DNA of 64,000 bases from Bacillota bacterium. GTDB taxonomy: Bacteria > Bacillota > Clostridia > Lachnospirales > Lachnospiraceae. The position numbers and the translations under genes are program-made. The notes beneath the pieces were generated by a model. It was not told the origin of the DNA, did no database searches, and saw only the letters and a list, made by a program, of their open reading frames with translations. Of the stretch, positions 15,687 through 23,711 are shown piece by piece. Where the stretch lies: contig JAEXOU010000004.1 of assembly GCA_023439125.1 (NCBI GenBank), forward strand, positions 12,556-76,555, in the 5' to 3' direction. The first letter of the stretch is position 1. Every line of letters begins with the position of its first letter.

Positions 15687-16643
15687 ATGAAAATAGTCGT
15701 AATTGGCTGTGGTCGATGGGGTTCCTTCATAACTTGGTATCTGGATAGTATTCAACATGAGGTAGTATTGTATGGACGAGAATCATCAGAAAATATGAAA
15801 CGTTTTTTGAGCGATCGAAAAAATGACTTATTACAATTACCTAATTCTATCACCCTTTCGACAGATTTAAAATGTATATGTGATACTGATGTAATCATTA
15901 TTTCGGTGAATGCGCAAGGACTTCGACCATTAATGGAGGAGATTAAGATCATTAATCCTAAAAATAAGATTTTTGTCTTATGCATGAAAGGGCTAGAGAT
16001 TGCAACTGGTTGTAGGCTTTCAAAAGTTGCTACTTACTATCTGGATGATTCCAATGAAGTGGCAGTGTGGCTTGGACCTGGACATGTTCAAGAATTTTAT
16101 CAAGGAATACCAAACTGTATGGTGATTGACAGCAATAATGAGATAGTAAAAAAATTATTAGTAGATAAATTTTCTAGTAACTTAATTCGATTCTATTATG
16201 GTCAAGATTTAATCGGGAATGAAATTGGTGCTGCAGCAAAAAATGTGATTGGCATTGCGGCAGGTATGCTCGATGGACTAGAACGATCAACACTAAAAGG
16301 GGCATTGATGTCAAGAGGAACTAGAGAAGTCGCTAGGCTAATCAAAGAAGTTGGAGGTAATGAACTATCTGCTTATGGTTTATGCCACCTTGGTGATTAC
16401 GAAGCAACTGTATTCTCAAGATATAGTCATAATCGACAATTTGGCGAAGCATTTGTAAAAAAAGAGCAATATAAAGAACTAGCGGAAGGTTTTTACACTG
16501 TAAAAGCATTGATGAATCTTGGTAAATACTATAGTGTTGATCTACCAATATGTTCTGCTGTTTATGATATACTTTATAAAGGAGAAGATGCAAAAGAAGT
16601 CCTTGAAAAATTATTTACTATAAGTCTAAAAGATGAATTTTAA
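15687..16643 (+). CDS. NAD(P)-dependent glycerol-3-phosphate dehydrogenase-like protein
   Basis: A 318-residue protein with the GpsA layout: an N-terminal dinucleotide-binding loop VVIGCGRWGSF (residues 4-14, usually GAGSWGT), GPGHVQEF (usually GPSHAEE), IGAAAKNVIGIAAGM with the catalytic-type Lys of GGALKN, and a C-terminal RGTREVARL...LGDY.AT..S..SHNRQFG block. GpsA reduces dihydroxyacetone phosphate to glycerol 3-phosphate for phospholipid synthesis. Several signature positions differ from classical GpsA, so this could be a paralogue with another substrate. ATG 15687 has AAAGGGGA upstream; an earlier in-frame ATG at 15594 has none. Confidence 0.8.
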   Translation: MKIVVIGCGRWGSFITWYLDSIQHEVVLYGRESSENMKRFLSDRKNDLLQLPNSITLSTDLKCICDTDVIIISVNAQGLRPLMEEIKIINPKNKIFVLCMKGLEIATGCRLSKVATYYLDDSNEVAVWLGPGHVQEFYQGIPNCMVIDSNNEIVKKLLVDKFSSNLIRFYYGQDLIGNEIGAAAKNVIGIAAGMLDGLERSTLKGALMSRGTREVARLIKEVGGNELSAYGLCHLGDYEATVFSRYSHNRQFGEAFVKKEQYKELAEGFYTVKALMNLGKYYSVDLPICSAVYDILYKGEDAKEVLEKLFTISLKDEF

Positions 16644-16678
16644 TTATAATAGAGCGATAATGAGAACTAAGTCAGAAG

Positions 16679-16740
16679 AACCTCCTATAATCATATTTTT
16701 AGTCTTGTTAACTATGAATATTACATAGGAGGTTTTAATT
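16679..16740 (+). terminator. terminator-like inverted repeat
   Basis: AACCTCCTAT (16679-16688) pairs with ATAGGAGGTT (16725-16734), followed by TTAATT. The loop is about 36 nt. It lies between the convergent GpsA-like and histidine kinase genes. Confidence 0.5.
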
Positions 16741-16767
16741 ATATATAAATTGCTTTGTATACAGCCA

Positions 16768-17991
16768 TTATAGGGTTACAATAAACCAAATTGCGCTGTT
16801 ATCTACACTTTCTGCGCGAATAGTACCGTTATGATTTTCGGCTATGGATTTGGCAATCGACAGGCCAATTCCATAGCTGTTCCTGTCATTGCGAGATGTT
16901 TCAGAACGATAAAAGCGATCAAAAAATCGATTAATATTTTCTGAATTACTTATTTGACATGTATTGTAAACAGAAATCTCTATTTTACGTCTTTTTTTGC
17001 TTACATCCAATCGGATTTTTCCATTTGAATCGCAATATTTATTTGCATTATCGAGTAAAATGGATACCATTTGTTGAATTGCATTCTTATCACCAATGAA
17101 ATTAATATCATCTTCAATATGTTGCACATATTCTTTTCCAGTCGCCTCAGCCAAAGTTAAAAATGGTTCTGAAATCTCCCAGATTGCTTCACTTAAGGAA
17201 AACTCTTTCATTTCTAAAAATGGACGTTCTTCATCCAAACGAGATAACGTCACGAGGTCAGCAATCAGTTTTGACATTCGGTTCGATTGAGATTGAATGT
17301 TTTGTACCCACTCGTTATTCTCAAGTTCCATAGCAAGCACATCAGCGCTTGTAGATATTGCAGTTAGCGGCGTTTTCAATTCATGTCCAGCATCTGTAAT
17401 AAACTGTTTTTGCATTTCGATATTGCGGATATAAGGTGCAATTGCGCGACGTGAAAAAGCATATACAAGAACAAATACAGCAAATAAACAACAGATAGCC
17501 ACTAATCCCGTAAAAAGAAGTAGTGATTTCGTAGCTTGAAGTTCACGCTCGGAGTTGAGAAAATAAAATGTTGTTCCATGATTCGTCTCATTTACAAGAT
17601 AGCGATATCCCTCATAATAACCACTTGTTCGATCATCTTCTTGTACATGGCGCACAAAGGAAATTGCTTCTTCTTTTGAGACAGATGCAATATTATCCTG
17701 ATTGATTTTAAAAACATCACCATTTGTATCACAATAAACAACAAAGAATCGCATCATATAGCGCACTTCAGGTGAAAATTGTTTAAATGGACCAGGGATG
17801 TTAGGTTCAGCAGGAGAGATTGGAGGCTTGCCTTCTTTATCAAAACGCAAAAGCATTTCAAGTGTGTCATCTTGCTGGCGTGTAACATTGTTGTAGTTCC
17901 ACAGATTAATAATACATAGCAATATTAGTACAACTGCTGAAAATGAAACCATAGCTGCACCAATAAAGCGTTGACGCAATTTTTTTAGCAT
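16768..17991 (-). CDS. membrane sensor histidine kinase
   Basis: A 407-residue two-component sensor. Two membrane segments (about residues 11-31 and 156-178) flank an extracellular region of roughly 125 residues. The phosphoacceptor is H203 in ITDAGHELKTPLTAIS (HisKA). The ATP-binding domain has the N box LLDNANKYC and the G box SYGIGLSIAKSIAENHNG. No HAMP linker of full length is obvious between the second membrane segment and HisKA. The gene overlaps the response regulator gene by 7 nt and is cotranscribed with it. The pair lies divergent from the VTC/DUF4956/CotH operon and probably controls it. Confidence 0.95.
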   Translation of the reverse strand: MLKKLRQRFIGAAMVSFSAVVLILLCIINLWNYNNVTRQQDDTLEMLLRFDKEGKPPISPAEPNIPGPFKQFSPEVRYMMRFFVVYCDTNGDVFKINQDNIASVSKEEAISFVRHVQEDDRTSGYYEGYRYLVNETNHGTTFYFLNSERELQATKSLLLFTGLVAICCLFAVFVLVYAFSRRAIAPYIRNIEMQKQFITDAGHELKTPLTAISTSADVLAMELENNEWVQNIQSQSNRMSKLIADLVTLSRLDEERPFLEMKEFSLSEAIWEISEPFLTLAEATGKEYVQHIEDDINFIGDKNAIQQMVSILLDNANKYCDSNGKIRLDVSKKRRKIEISVYNTCQISNSENINRFFDRFYRSETSRNDRNSYGIGLSIAKSIAENHNGTIRAESVDNSAIWFIVTL

Positions 17992-18662
17992 TGTGATTCC
18001 TCCAATGAATATCCGGCACCGCGTATCGTTTTAATTTCAATATTAGCATCAAGTTGCTTTAGCTTCCTTCTAAGAAAGCCAATGTAAGTCCAAATAACAT
18101 CAATTTCAGCTTCACAATCAAGCCCCCAAATTTTCTCCATAAGATGTTCGGAAGAAAAGACTTGATTAGGATGGCGTAGGAATAACTCCATAAGCTGATA
18201 TTCTTTATTATTTAGTCGAATACTCTGTTCCGATACCGAAAGCATATATTGATTACAATCTAAATTTGTATTTCCTAGAGAGATAACCGATGGAGTATAT
18301 GCCTCGCTACGGCGGGTTAGTGCTCTGACACGAGCTAAAAATTCTGCTGCAGCAAATGGCTTTGGTAAGTAATCATCAGCTCCTGCATCAAGCCCAGCTA
18401 CACGATCTTCAATTTCACCTTTGGCTGTTAAGAACAGTGTAGGAGTTGTAACTCCGTTATTCCGAGCTTCCTTTAAAACCGATAAACCGTCTTTTTGTGG
18501 CATCATAATGTCAAGAACAAGAGTATCGTAAGAAAAATGGTTGATATATTCAAGTGCGTCGTTGCCATTATGAACAATATCAACGGCGTATTTATTTTTT
18601 TCTAGCATAACCTTTAATGCTCTTGCAATGGAAACCTCATCTTCAGCGATTAGAATTCGCAT
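17985..18662 (-). CDS. OmpR-family response regulator
   Basis: A 225-residue response regulator. The receiver domain (1-120) shows the acidic pair E7-D8, the phosphoacceptor D51 in LVLDIMMPQKDG, the switch Thr in LFLTAKGE and the Lys of LPKPFAAAE. The C-terminal winged helix (about 128-222) contains LNNKEYQLMELFLRHPNQVF and VIWTYIGFLRRKLKQL, typical of OmpR/PhoB DNA-binding domains. The sensor kinase follows with a 7-nt overlap. A shared CTTTTTCAAG box lies upstream of this gene and of the divergent VTC operon and could be its binding site. Confidence 0.95.
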   Translation of the reverse strand: MRILIAEDEVSIARALKVMLEKNKYAVDIVHNGNDALEYINHFSYDTLVLDIMMPQKDGLSVLKEARNNGVTTPTLFLTAKGEIEDRVAGLDAGADDYLPKPFAAAEFLARVRALTRRSEAYTPSVISLGNTNLDCNQYMLSVSEQSIRLNNKEYQLMELFLRHPNQVFSSEHLMEKIWGLDCEAEIDVIWTYIGFLRRKLKQLDANIEIKTIRGAGYSLEESQC

Positions 18663-18911
18663 ACGATTCCTCCTTTTTCTTTTATTATATAAGTATAAGT
18701 TAAAATCATCTTGAAAAAGTACATTAATATATACTAATCATAGCACATAAATGTGTCTAAAGTAAGAAACTCGCAGAATAAATTGCAAAGGTAGAGAGCC
18801 TATACGAGATTCTTGAATTAAATTTCACAAACAGTTCACTAACTTTTTCAAGTACATTTTGGGAAGAAACAATAAAATTAAGTCATCAAATACGAAAGGA
18901 GTATAGTCGCC

Positions 18912-19604
18912 ATGCAACAAGAAGGCACTTACCGACACGAGCTTAAATATATGATTGGAATGTCGGATTATCTCGCTATCCGTCAACGGTTACGTCCAGT
19001 CATGAAACCAGATCGTCATACAGGGCCTGACGGACGTTATCTTATTCGTAGTATCTATTTTGATAATACAGAGGATAAAGCTCTGCGCGAAAAAGTCAAT
19101 GGTGTGCAAAAACGGGAAAAGTTTCGTATCCGTTATTACAATGATGATTTTTCTTTTTTTACATTGGAGAAAAAAATCAAGAACAATAACCTTTGTATGA
19201 AAATAGGTGCAAAGATTACACTGGATGAGTGCCAAGCCATTTTAGCAGGACAGACAGAATGGATGATAGCACATCCGTCTGAGTTGGTACGAGAGTTGTA
19301 CTGCAAAATGAAGAGTCAGCAGCTTCGGCCGAAGGTTTTAGTTTCTTATGTACGTGAACCTTATATCTATGAAGCAGGCAATGTCCGAGTTACATTTGAT
19401 TCAGGGATACGAACAAGTGTATATCACAAGGAGTTTCTTAATCCCTCTGTGCAAGACATTAGTGCGACAGACCAGCTGGGAGATATTATCCTCGAGGTGA
19501 AATACGATGCATTTTTGCCGGAAATCATTTCTGATCTCATACAAACAGAAGGGATTCGCCAACAAGCTTTTTCAAAATATGGTGTTTGCCGTCGATTTGG
19601 TTAA
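18912..19604 (+). CDS. VTC-domain polyphosphate polymerase-like protein
   Basis: A 230-residue VTC-type domain, a triphosphate-tunnel fold related to yeast polyphosphate polymerase Vtc4. The basic tunnel residues are visible in RHELKYMIG (N-terminus), RSIYFDN, KFRIRYYN, LEKKIKNN, and the closing acidic ILEVKYDAF. In eukaryotes this domain makes polyphosphate from ATP; the bacterial role is not settled. First gene of a three-gene operon with a DUF4956 membrane protein (24 bp on) and a CotH protein, a combination seen often in Firmicutes. The ribosome binding site is AAAGGAG. The two-component genes lie divergent, 249 bp upstream. Confidence 0.9.
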   Translation: MQQEGTYRHELKYMIGMSDYLAIRQRLRPVMKPDRHTGPDGRYLIRSIYFDNTEDKALREKVNGVQKREKFRIRYYNDDFSFFTLEKKIKNNNLCMKIGAKITLDECQAILAGQTEWMIAHPSELVRELYCKMKSQQLRPKVLVSYVREPYIYEAGNVRVTFDSGIRTSVYHKEFLNPSVQDISATDQLGDIILEVKYDAFLPEIISDLIQTEGIRQQAFSKYGVCRRFG

Positions 19605-19627
19605 TTATTTAATTGGAGGAAGTAAAT

Positions 19628-20299
19628 ATGAATTTTAACGACATTTTTAAATCCAGCTTTTTGGATAGTGTAACACAGTTTTCTATTTTTGACACTTTGC
19701 TTGGATTAGTAGTTGCATTAGCAATTGGACTTTTTATCTTTATGATTTACAAGAAGACACTTTCAGGTGTTATGTATTCTAGTAGTTTTGCATTGACACT
19801 TGTGGGGCTTTCTCTTGTAACAACACTTGTTATTATGGCCGTGACATCTAACGTAGTACTTTCCCTTGGTATGGTTGGTGCATTATCTATTGTTCGTTTC
19901 CGTACAGCCATTAAAGAACCAGTAGAAATTGTATTCTTGTTTTGGGCTTTGGCTGCGGGCATTGTAGTAGGCGCAGGGATGATACCGCTTGCAATTATTG
20001 GCTCTGTTATGATCGGTGTGATTTTGCTTCTCTTTGCAAACCGAAAAATTCGTAATCATCCATATATTCTTGTACTAAATTGTGAGAATGAGAAAGCAGA
20101 AGAAGCAGTATTTAGTATTCTTGATAAGAGTGTAGAACATTATATCGTAAAATCAAAAACAATCAATGTTTCCGGTATTGAGATGACTACTGAGCTTCGT
20201 ACAAAAGATGCTACTACAACTTTTGTAAACAGAATTCATGATATTCCTGGTATTACTAACGCCACTCTTGTTAGCTACAACGGCGAATATATGTCGTAA
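19628..20299 (+). CDS. DUF4956 membrane protein
   Basis: A 223-residue protein with four to five membrane segments (about residues 24-42, 52-76, 98-118 and 120-138) and a cytoplasmic C-terminal domain. The conserved DUF4956 motif GALSIVRFRTAIKEP follows the second or third helix. The C-terminal domain (HPYILVLNCENEKAEEAVFS...) looks like a small alpha-beta regulatory fold. Function is unknown, but the neighbours are nearly always VTC and CotH genes. ATG 19628 is chosen since GGAGGA (19615-19620) lies 7 nt upstream; an in-frame ATG at 19613 overlaps this site. Confidence 0.9.
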   Translation: MNFNDIFKSSFLDSVTQFSIFDTLLGLVVALAIGLFIFMIYKKTLSGVMYSSSFALTLVGLSLVTTLVIMAVTSNVVLSLGMVGALSIVRFRTAIKEPVEIVFLFWALAAGIVVGAGMIPLAIIGSVMIGVILLLFANRKIRNHPYILVLNCENEKAEEAVFSILDKSVEHYIVKSKTINVSGIEMTTELRTKDATTTFVNRIHDIPGITNATLVSYNGEYMS

Positions 20300-20315
20300 T
20301 TGAAAGGAGAATAGC

Positions 20316-22790
20316 ATGATTGCACACAAACATATATCAAAAATAGTTGCTGTAATCATGGCGATTGCTGTCTGCCTGTGCTTGTGCGCAATGGCCTTTA
20401 CCGATCAGCTAGTTGCTGCTCTTGGTGGCACTAGCGTAACGATGGAATATGAATCCAAACTTTTTGACACAGGCGAACCTCTCAACGTCAATATTATTAT
20501 GGACGATGCTGAATGGACAGATATGATCGCTAACGCAATTTCTGAGCAATACTATCAATGTGATGTTGAAATTAATGGTGTAATGTACTACCGTGTTGGT
20601 ATACGTCCAAAAGGAAATACAAGCCTAAGTAATATTGTTAGCGATCCGGATACAGACCGTTTTAGCTTTAAGCTGGAGTTTGACCGATATGTCGATGGGC
20701 AAACCTGTTATGGACTAGATAAACTCATTTTGAACAATAACTATGCCGATGCTACGAATATGAAAGAGGCATTAATTTACGATATGTTTCAATATCTCGG
20801 CGCTGATGCCTCTCTCACTAACTACGCTACAATCTCAGTAAATGATGAATATTGGGGCATATATCTTGCATTGGAGGCTGTGGAGGATAGTTTTCTCCTA
20901 CGTAATTATGGTACAACAGACGGAGAACTCTACAAACCAGATTCTATGGAAATGGGCGCTGGCAAAATGACTCCTACGAATATGGGGAATAGTAAGAGTC
21001 AGAAATCCAACATGTCAGAAAAACCTGATATGAGTCAGATGCCTAACAAGGGTGAGTTTGATATGAGCCAGATACCTAACATGGAAGAGTTTGACATGAG
21101 TCAAATACCTAACAAGGGTGAGTTTGACATGAGTCAGATGCCTAATATGGATGATATCGATATTGGTGGATTCTTTGGTAAAGGCATGGGGGGAAATGGT
21201 GCAAATCTCAATTATACCGATGATAATCTAGACAGTTATTCAACTATTTGGGAGGGTGAGATCACAAAGACTTCCACAAAGGATCATAAGCGAGTAGTTG
21301 AAGCGTTGAAGAACATTTCACAAGGAACAAAACTTGAAGAGTACATGGATATTGATAATTTGCTTAAGTACATGGCAGTTCATGTATTTTCTGTAAATGA
21401 GGACAGTTTATCTGGTTCTATGGCTCATAACTATTATCTTTATGAATCGAATGGAATGCTGAATGTACTACCATGGGACTATAATCTGATGCTAGGTGGA
21501 ATGGGTGGAATGGGTGGAATGAATCGCTCAAGTGGTATTGATAGTGCGACAAGCATTGTTAATGATCCGATTGATAATGCTTTTGCATCTACAGAATTTT
21601 TTGATACTCTCATGGAAAATGAAGAATATAAGGCAAAGTATTACTCCTACCTGCAGCAACTTGTGGATGAGTACCTATTGGGAGATGGGTTTGAGAATTT
21701 TTATACAAAAACCCTCAACCAAATCGATTCTTTAGTAGAAACTGACCCTACTGCATTCTACACCTATGAACAATATACAACAGCAGTAGAGACCTTATAT
21801 GAGCTTGTAAAACTTCGTGGACAATCGATCCTTGGACAATTAAATGGTACGATTCCATCAACCCAAAGTGAGCAAAAAAATGCTGACACTCTAATTGATG
21901 CGTCCAATCTAGATGTTAGCTCCATGGGAAGCATGAATATGGGCGGTGGTCAAGGCAATTTTAGTCGTGGTGAACGTGGCGATACAGGTAATTCGACACA
22001 AGAAGAAACCTCAACTGTGCTTAATCTTACAACTTCTAGTGAGGATACGGGAAATGCTGGAGAATCACAACAATTTAACGGACAAATGCCAGAGGGAATG
22101 ACACCACCTCAATTTGGTGAGATGCCAGAGGGAATGACACCACCTCAATTTGGTGAGATGCCAGAAGGAATGACACCACCTCAATTTGGTGAGATGCCAG
22201 AAGGAATGACACCACCTCAAGTAGATGGTGAGATGCCAGAAGGAATGACACCACCTCAATTTAATGGTGAGATGCCGGAAGGAATGACACCACCTCAATT
22301 TGATGGTGAGATGCCGGAAGGAATGACACCACCTCAAGTAGATGGTGAGATGCCAGAGGGAATGACACCACCTCAGACTGGTAGTCAGATGCCAGAGGGA
22401 TTTGACCAATCCCAGTCCAATGAAAATATAACAAGTGATGAACAATCAAGCGCTGGACAATCCAGTAACGATACAACCCAAAGCAATGGATCAGCTGGAC
22501 AATCTGGAGATAATACAACCCAAAGCAATGGTTCAGGTGGACAATCTGGAGATAACACAACTCAAAGCAATGGATCAGGTGGACAAACTGGTAATAACAC
22601 AACTCAAAGTGATAAATTTGGTGGACAAATGAAAAACAATTTTGATTGGAGTAATATGTTTAATATGGATCCGAACAGTAACAGTGTTGCTTCAACGCAA
22701 ACTATAATCATCTATGGCATCTGCTTTGCAGTTCTTATTGTTGCATTGATATTTGCTAAACTGTATAAAAGAAAACCTCGCAAGCGCTAA
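20316..22790 (+). CDS. CotH kinase-family surface protein with PEGMTPPQ repeats
   Basis: An 824-residue protein. An N-terminal signal or anchor (ISKIVAVIMAIAVCLCLCAMA) leads to an extracellular CotH domain (about residues 40-500): RPKGNTSL, DRFSFKLEFDRY, LDKLILNNNYADAT.MKE, LALEAVEDSFL.RNYG, GELYKPD and LPWDYNLMLGG are conserved. CotH proteins are atypical protein kinases, first known from spore coats. Low-complexity parts are inserted: four DMSQMPN-type repeats inside the domain, eight MPEGMTPPQ repeats, and four NTTQSNGSGGQ repeats. The C-terminus has a membrane helix (IIIYGICFAVLIVALIFA) and a basic tail. The last gene of the VTC operon; a strong terminator follows. Confidence 0.92.
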   Translation: MIAHKHISKIVAVIMAIAVCLCLCAMAFTDQLVAALGGTSVTMEYESKLFDTGEPLNVNIIMDDAEWTDMIANAISEQYYQCDVEINGVMYYRVGIRPKGNTSLSNIVSDPDTDRFSFKLEFDRYVDGQTCYGLDKLILNNNYADATNMKEALIYDMFQYLGADASLTNYATISVNDEYWGIYLALEAVEDSFLLRNYGTTDGELYKPDSMEMGAGKMTPTNMGNSKSQKSNMSEKPDMSQMPNKGEFDMSQIPNMEEFDMSQIPNKGEFDMSQMPNMDDIDIGGFFGKGMGGNGANLNYTDDNLDSYSTIWEGEITKTSTKDHKRVVEALKNISQGTKLEEYMDIDNLLKYMAVHVFSVNEDSLSGSMAHNYYLYESNGMLNVLPWDYNLMLGGMGGMGGMNRSSGIDSATSIVNDPIDNAFASTEFFDTLMENEEYKAKYYSYLQQLVDEYLLGDGFENFYTKTLNQIDSLVETDPTAFYTYEQYTTAVETLYELVKLRGQSILGQLNGTIPSTQSEQKNADTLIDASNLDVSSMGSMNMGGGQGNFSRGERGDTGNSTQEETSTVLNLTTSSEDTGNAGESQQFNGQMPEGMTPPQFGEMPEGMTPPQFGEMPEGMTPPQFGEMPEGMTPPQVDGEMPEGMTPPQFNGEMPEGMTPPQFDGEMPEGMTPPQVDGEMPEGMTPPQTGSQMPEGFDQSQSNENITSDEQSSAGQSSNDTTQSNGSAGQSGDNTTQSNGSGGQSGDNTTQSNGSGGQTGNNTTQSDKFGGQMKNNFDWSNMFNMDPNSNSVASTQTIIIYGICFAVLIVALIFAKLYKRKPRKR
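22086..22400 (+). repeat. tandem repeats inside the CotH gene
   Basis: Eight copies of a 36-39-bp unit encode MPEGMTPPQ plus 3-4 variable residues (FG, VDG, FNG, FDG, TGS), with a ninth degenerate start MPEGFDQ. Unit DNA is nearly identical, so copy number may vary between strains. Long antisense reading frames here are a by-product of the repeats. Confidence 0.9.
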
Positions 22791-22829
22791 TCTATCATTG
22801 TAAAGTATAAAATTACACTTGCTGGATTG

Positions 22830-22887
22830 AAATGAAAAGAACCGATAACTGTAATTTATATTACGTGTTATCGGTTCTTTTCATTTT
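22830..22887 (+). terminator. bidirectional terminator
   Basis: AAATGAAAAGAACCGATAAC (22830-22849) pairs with GTTATCGGTTCTTTTCATTT (22867-22886). The A-rich left and T-rich right arms let it serve both the CotH operon and the convergent nitroreductase gene. Confidence 0.9.
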
Positions 22888-22957
22888 GCGTTTCTATTTT
22901 GTGGTTACCTATGAAAGATGTAATTTTTTATAGCATAAGGTAAGATTTTATCTAGAA

Positions 22958-23584
22958 TTACCAAACATTTTTATGTATGATTTTATCGATTGAAAATTTC
23001 TTTTGTTCGATATGGGAAGCGTTCTCTCTTGGTTTTCCGATTCCAATAAAGCACGGCATTAAGTAGTCGCCTGGAAAATTCAGAACTTCTCTTGCCCATT
23101 CACCTTCATCTCCTAATGGAATCCGTAACGTTGCAGCATATCCTTCAGCAGTAGCGGCGAGAAACATATTTTCAATGCAACACCAGATAGATGCAAATCC
23201 ATTCAGATGTGATAATTCATCTGGGTGTAAAATATCTGTTTTTTGCTTAAAAAGTGGAATGATGACACAGGAAGCCTCTGCAAGCATTTGATATTGTTTT
23301 GGAACAGCATTTTTATAGCAATTTTGCTGGCAGATATCGTTTAGATTCCAATCTTTCAATAAGGAGTTCATATCTTCGTCTGAAATCTTTTTTGGTATTT
23401 TTTCTAGTAATCGAAAGACGATATTCTTATCTTTAATTACAATAAAATGCCAGTCTCTCATATGATCATTGGTTGGAGCTTTCATACCAGCAGTAATGAT
23501 TTTTTCAATTGTTATATCATCCATTGATACATTTTCAAAATCACGTATGGTACGTCTTTGGTCTATCACCTCATAAAAATCCAT
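22958..23584 (-). CDS. nitroreductase family protein
   Basis: A 208-residue FMN-dependent oxidoreductase-like protein. The N-terminus DFYEVIDQRRTIRDFEN is the classical nitroreductase start with the FMN-binding R-R-T-I-R-x-F, and APTNDHMRDWHFIVIKD is the second flavin contact. The C-terminal PLGDEGEWAREVLNFPGDYLMPCFIGIGKP matches the usual strand near the flavin ring. Such proteins reduce nitro groups, quinones or enones using NAD(P)H. The start with GGGAGG upstream (23584) is preferred over an ATG at 23599. Divergent from the FGGY kinase gene with back-to-back promoters. Confidence 0.88.
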   Translation of the reverse strand: MDFYEVIDQRRTIRDFENVSMDDITIEKIITAGMKAPTNDHMRDWHFIVIKDKNIVFRLLEKIPKKISDEDMNSLLKDWNLNDICQQNCYKNAVPKQYQMLAEASCVIIPLFKQKTDILHPDELSHLNGFASIWCCIENMFLAATAEGYAATLRIPLGDEGEWAREVLNFPGDYLMPCFIGIGKPRENASHIEQKKFSIDKIIHKNVW

Positions 23585-23622
23585 AGTGTCCTCCCTCAAA
23601 ATATGTTTTATTTGTTTATTCT

Positions 23623-23651
23623 ATTCTGTCCTATAAAACTTATATTGTCAA
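23623..23651 (-). promoter_or_regulatory. promoter of the nitroreductase gene
   Basis: On the minus strand TTGACA (23651-23646), a 17-nt spacer and CAGAAT (23628-23623). Its -35 box is only 2 nt from the -35 box of the divergent plus-strand promoter. Confidence 0.5.
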
Positions 23652-23653
23652 TC

Positions 23654-23682
23654 TTGAAAAGGGCAGTAAAAACTTGTATAAT
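23654..23682 (+). promoter_or_regulatory. promoter of the FGGY kinase gene
   Basis: TTGAAA (23654-23659), 17-nt spacer, TATAAT (23677-23682), 30 nt before the start codon at 23712. Confidence 0.7.
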
Positions 23683-23711
23683 TAGCTTATAATTTTATAG
23701 GAGGAAGTAGC

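Noticed and set aside
18990..19235. 81-codon minus-strand frame opposite the VTC gene
   Set aside because: No ribosome binding site or recognisable motif; overlaps conserved VTC residues.
22065..22602. Long antisense frames opposite the CotH gene repeats
   Set aside because: They come from near-identical DNA repeats lacking stops in several frames; the plus strand encodes a clear protein.
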